DNA of 45,277 nucleotides from Bacillus sp. CGMCC 1.16541. Its GTDB lineage: Bacteria > Bacillota > Bacilli > Bacillales > Bacillaceae_H. Of this stretch, positions 43,680-45,277 are shown in pieces. The notes below the pieces were generated by a model. The model was not told the origin of the DNA, searched no databases, and saw only the letters and a program-made list of their open reading frames with translations. The DNA lies in the NCBI RefSeq assembly GCF_003184905.1, contig NZ_QFRU01000033.1, positions 1 through 45,277 of the forward strand, written 5' to 3'. How positions within the stretch are numbered: position 1 is the stretch's first letter; each line of letters opens with the position of its first letter. A program made the position numbers and the translations under genes.

Positions 43680-43731
43680 AACGAACAAAAAGACCTATTG
43701 TCAACAGGTTATTGAAAATTTTTTAAAAATT
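43680..43731 (-). promoter_or_regulatory. brnQ promoter with CodY-like box
   Basis: TTGACA (43699-43704) with TAAGAT 18 bases on forms a promoter. AATTTTTAAAAAATT (minus strand, 43717-43731) matches the CodY box AATTTTCWGAAAATT at 13 of 15 positions and lies 12 bases upstream of the -35. Low-GC DNA gives such matches by chance, but the gene is a classic CodY target. Confidence 0.5.
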
Positions 43732-43793
43732 TCGTAGGTTTTGGAAATTGCTAGTAGAATCCGGCGTGCAGATGTAAAAAAGAAAGTTCACGA

Positions 43794-44198
43794 TTAGGAA
43801 CTTTCTTCTTCTTGTGGCATTTCATCTATTTTTTCAACTTTCACTAAACCATTGGCACTATAATTCAAATCAAAATAAGCTTTTACAATATCCCCTTCAA
43901 TCAACCGTTCATCAAGTGGTTCATTTAAGTTTTTCTCTACAAATGAAATACCTGTACCTTCTTTTGTTGTACCATAGTAGCGATCTTCTTTCACTTCATC
44001 AATTGTTAAATAATAAATTCTATATTTTTTCTTACCATCTTCTTCTTCAACAGTTTCTTGTTCGGGTAACTTCTCTAACGTTTGTTCGTTTTCTTTTGAA
44101 GTCGGCACAGAAGATTTGTTCATATACTGAAAAACTAATAATAGTAAACAAATGACTAATAACAATAATAAGACCAGTTTTTTTGTCGGTAAAGACAA
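43794..44198 (-). CDS. Membrane-anchored protein of unknown function, 134 aa
   Basis: One N-terminal membrane helix (KKLVLLLLLVICLLLLVFQY, about 6-25) is followed by an acidic, Glu-rich linker and a small domain with KKYRIYYLTIDEVKEDRYYGTT and GDIVKAYFDLNYSANGLVKVEKIDE. The beta-rich pattern suggests an OB-like or barrel domain outside the cell. The start is TTG 44198, with AAGGAGG eight bases upstream. It is a single gene divergent from another unknown membrane-anchored protein. No family is recognised. Confidence 0.7.
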   Translation of the reverse strand: MSLPTKKLVLLLLLVICLLLLVFQYMNKSSVPTSKENEQTLEKLPEQETVEEEDGKKKYRIYYLTIDEVKEDRYYGTTKEGTGISFVEKNLNEPLDERLIEGDIVKAYFDLNYSANGLVKVEKIDEMPQEEESS

Positions 44199-44381
44199 TG
44201 GAAATGCCTCCTTACATTAGATATATAACTCGTGATGTACACATGAGATTATACACGATAACTCTATAAAACTTTTAATAAAAACGTTAAAATCAAACAA
44301 AATCCTCGAAAGGACCTATCTGCTTAACAATGATAACGCTTTGATTATATGCTTTTTTAAAAAAGGAATGCGACTTATGTC

Positions 44382-44416
44382 GTGAAACAAAATAGACAAA
44401 AGGATTTTTGTTTCAC
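44382..44416 (+). repeat. Inverted repeat in the leader of the 161-aa gene
   Basis: GTGAAACAAAA pairs perfectly with TTTTGTTTCAC (11 bp, 13-base loop), 46 bases before the start codon. A smaller CGAC/GTCG hairpin overlaps its left arm. It may be an operator or an RNA hairpin; there is no T run, so it is not a terminator. Confidence 0.45.
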
Positions 44417-44461
44417 ATTGTCGAATATGTAGATAACTTAACTAAAGGAGGTGGAACGAAA

Positions 44462-44947
44462 GTGGAGTATTTTATGGTTTTTTTGGTTACTTCACTCTCT
44501 ATTATATTCATTTATTTTTTATCAAGCAATCGAAAAACATCCTCACTACAATCATCAAACTCAATTGCAAAAACGTTTGGTTATATTCGATCAGCAGAAG
44601 GAATTGATCCACAAACCATCTCTACTCTTGAATTATTTGACGATAAATTACTTATTAATAGTGTTGCTATCATTCCGTTAGAACGTATGCATTCTGCAAC
44701 GTTTGAGAAAGTTGTAAAGAAAGAAACAAGTATCTCTGGGGTCTCTGTTCATCGCTATTATGGTGAATTAACGATTCTTTTCACCGATAAAAACGGACAA
44801 GAAGTCTCCATTTGTTGTGAAACTCCTAAAAAAAATCAATTCCATTACATCTATCAATATGAACTAATGAAAAAGAAAATTAATAAAACGTTAGGTTTAG
44901 AAGATCAACAAGCAGATGATCAATTACCAGAGCCTTATGAACTATAA
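44462..44947 (+). CDS. Membrane-anchored protein of unknown function, 161 aa
   Basis: One N-terminal membrane helix (MVFLVTSLSIIFIYFLSS) is followed by a cytoplasmic or outer domain of about 110 residues with repeated beta-strand pattern: TLELFDDKLLINSVAIIPLE, YYGELTILFTDKNGQEVSIC, and a helix KNQFHYIYQYELMKKKINK. This strand-helix order is reminiscent of bacterial PH-like domains, but the match is weak. The start is GTG 44462, with AAGGAGGTGG seven bases upstream. A clear terminator follows. No family is recognised. Confidence 0.7.
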   Translation: MEYFMVFLVTSLSIIFIYFLSSNRKTSSLQSSNSIAKTFGYIRSAEGIDPQTISTLELFDDKLLINSVAIIPLERMHSATFEKVVKKETSISGVSVHRYYGELTILFTDKNGQEVSICCETPKKNQFHYIYQYELMKKKINKTLGLEDQQADDQLPEPYEL

Positions 44948-44974
44948 TCTTCTCTTTAAAGGGGAAGATTTTTT
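44946..44974 (+). terminator. Terminator of the 161-aa gene, abutting the IS tip
   Basis: AATCTTC pairs with GAAGATT around a loop and is followed by TTTT. The insertion sequence appears to start two bases later, so the IS inserted at the T run of this terminator. Confidence 0.75.
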
Positions 44975-45092
44975 AACGTACTTCCGAAAGAAGTCTCCCT
45001 CTTCAAGCGTGTGAAGGTGCGGCAGCACCAACGGTAAGGGGGAGATGAATTTCGGTTGGGCGACAGCCCAAAGGCTTTTGTTTTTGTATGCT

Positions 45093-45104
45093 ATATGGTA
45101 TAAT
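45093..45104 (+). promoter_or_regulatory. Extended -10 promoter element of tnpA
   Basis: ATATGGTATAAT is identical to the tnpB promoter element of the left-edge insertion sequence (184-195, minus strand). It lies 32 bases before the tnpA start. Confidence 0.6.
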
Positions 45105-45136
45105 CAGTCTTATAACAAATAAGGATTGATATATCA

Positions 45137-45277
45137 ATGAAATTAGATAGTAATAATCATTCAGTGTTCTTAATGTATTATCATCTTGTTTTGGTTGTAA
45201 AATACAGAAGAAACGCAATCGATGACACGATTTCAGACTATGCGAAAAATAAATTTATCTCATTGAGCAAAAACTAT
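45137..45277 (+). CDS. tnpA: IS200/IS605 Y1 transposase TnpA, N-terminal 47 residues (cut by window edge)
   Basis: The first 47 codons read MKLDSNNHSVFLMYYHLVLV followed by VKYRRNAIDDTISDYAKNKF. The segment YHLVLVVKYRR is the family hallmark at the first beta strand of the HUH/Y1 single-strand transposase. The His-hydrophobic-His metal motif and the catalytic Tyr come later and are off the window. AAGGA lies about eleven bases before the ATG. This enzyme would recognise hairpins like those at 44994-45071. Confidence 0.88.
   Translation, partial: MKLDSNNHSVFLMYYHLVLVVKYRRNAIDDTISDYAKNKFISLSKNY

Larger units (their letters stand above)
44977..45277 (+). mobile_element. IS200/IS605-family element, left-end part (tnpA type)
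   Basis: The right edge of the window is the left end of another IS200/IS605 element. It begins after TTTAA (44972-44976). It carries a 10-bp stem (44994-45003 with 45036-45045) holding an inner GGTGC-GGCA-GCACC hairpin (45016-45029), then GATGAAT and a TTGGGC-GACA-GCCCAA hairpin (45056-45071), then a promoter and tnpA. The order of parts equals that of the left-edge element, in opposite orientation. The remainder, possibly with tnpB, is off the window. Confidence 0.75.

Noticed and set aside
43541-43793. T-box or known riboswitch in the brnQ leader
   Set aside because: No T-box sequence (AGGGTGGnACCGCG), specifier loop or other known aptamer could be found; only a terminator-like hairpin is present.

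Overview
The window looks like chromosome of a low-GC, endospore-forming Bacillaceae bacterium. The evidence is strong AGGAGG-type ribosome sites (including several TTG and GTG starts), spore genes (spore photoproduct lyase with its SplA partner, and a SpoVAF/GerA-type protein behind a sigma-G-like promoter), an RsbR-type stress regulator, YtoQ, and operator sequences of Bacillus type (Rex, LexA/DinR, YtrA, CodY-like) plus an S-box riboswitch. I cannot name the species. No rRNA, tRNA, CRISPR array, prophage or restriction cluster was seen.

Both edges lie inside IS200/IS605-family elements pointing outward. The left edge (1-472) holds the start of tnpB on the minus strand, a divergent, frameshifted ribbon-helix-helix gene, and a left-end hairpin. 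The right edge (44977-45277) holds a similar left-end hairpin and the start of tnpA on the plus strand. Both ends directly follow a T-rich pentamer (TTTAT, TTTAA). The left insertion cuts a lipoprotein gene. The edges may be assembly breaks at repeated elements.

Layout: 0.4-7 kb has the broken lipoprotein, LexA-boxed dinB, a DedA protein, and a GntR-ABC-permease-ECF sigma operon with a YtrA-like operator. 7-14 kb has a PH-domain protein, recQ, an RND pump with a MarR regulator and an operator in the pump promoter, and a phosphatase remnant. 14-20.8 kb has a Rex-boxed NADH oxidase, a cupredoxin, a DegV protein, topB and splA-splB. 20.8-26.5 kb has a collapsed LacI gene divergent from a 30-aa membrane peptide, a nucleoside hydrolase pair, an NhaC-family transporter behind a SAM riboswitch (probably MetT-type methionine uptake), and an ABC-2 exporter. 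26.5-34 kb has ytoQ, an RsbR paralogue, an ABC-F protein, a small membrane protein, a luciferase-like monooxygenase, a WYL-regulator remnant, an Fsr-like MFS pump, acylphosphatase and an HxlR regulator. 34-45 kb has a GntP permease with 3-hydroxybutyrate dehydrogenase, a glyoxalase-fold protein, a GNAT-map pair, a 58-aa basic protein, a lipoprotein nuclease, a HAD hydrolase, an HTH/coiled-coil protein, spoVAF, brnQ with a CodY-like box and terminator-bearing leader, and two unknown membrane-anchored proteins.

Most of the content is ordinary core and accessory Bacillaceae biology, with unusually legible regulation. The least ordinary items are the RHH/tnpB divergent insertion sequence, the sigma-factor module whose ECF protein has a cysteine-rich linker, and the decayed LacI gene beside a microprotein. 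I found no convincing wholly new multi-gene system.
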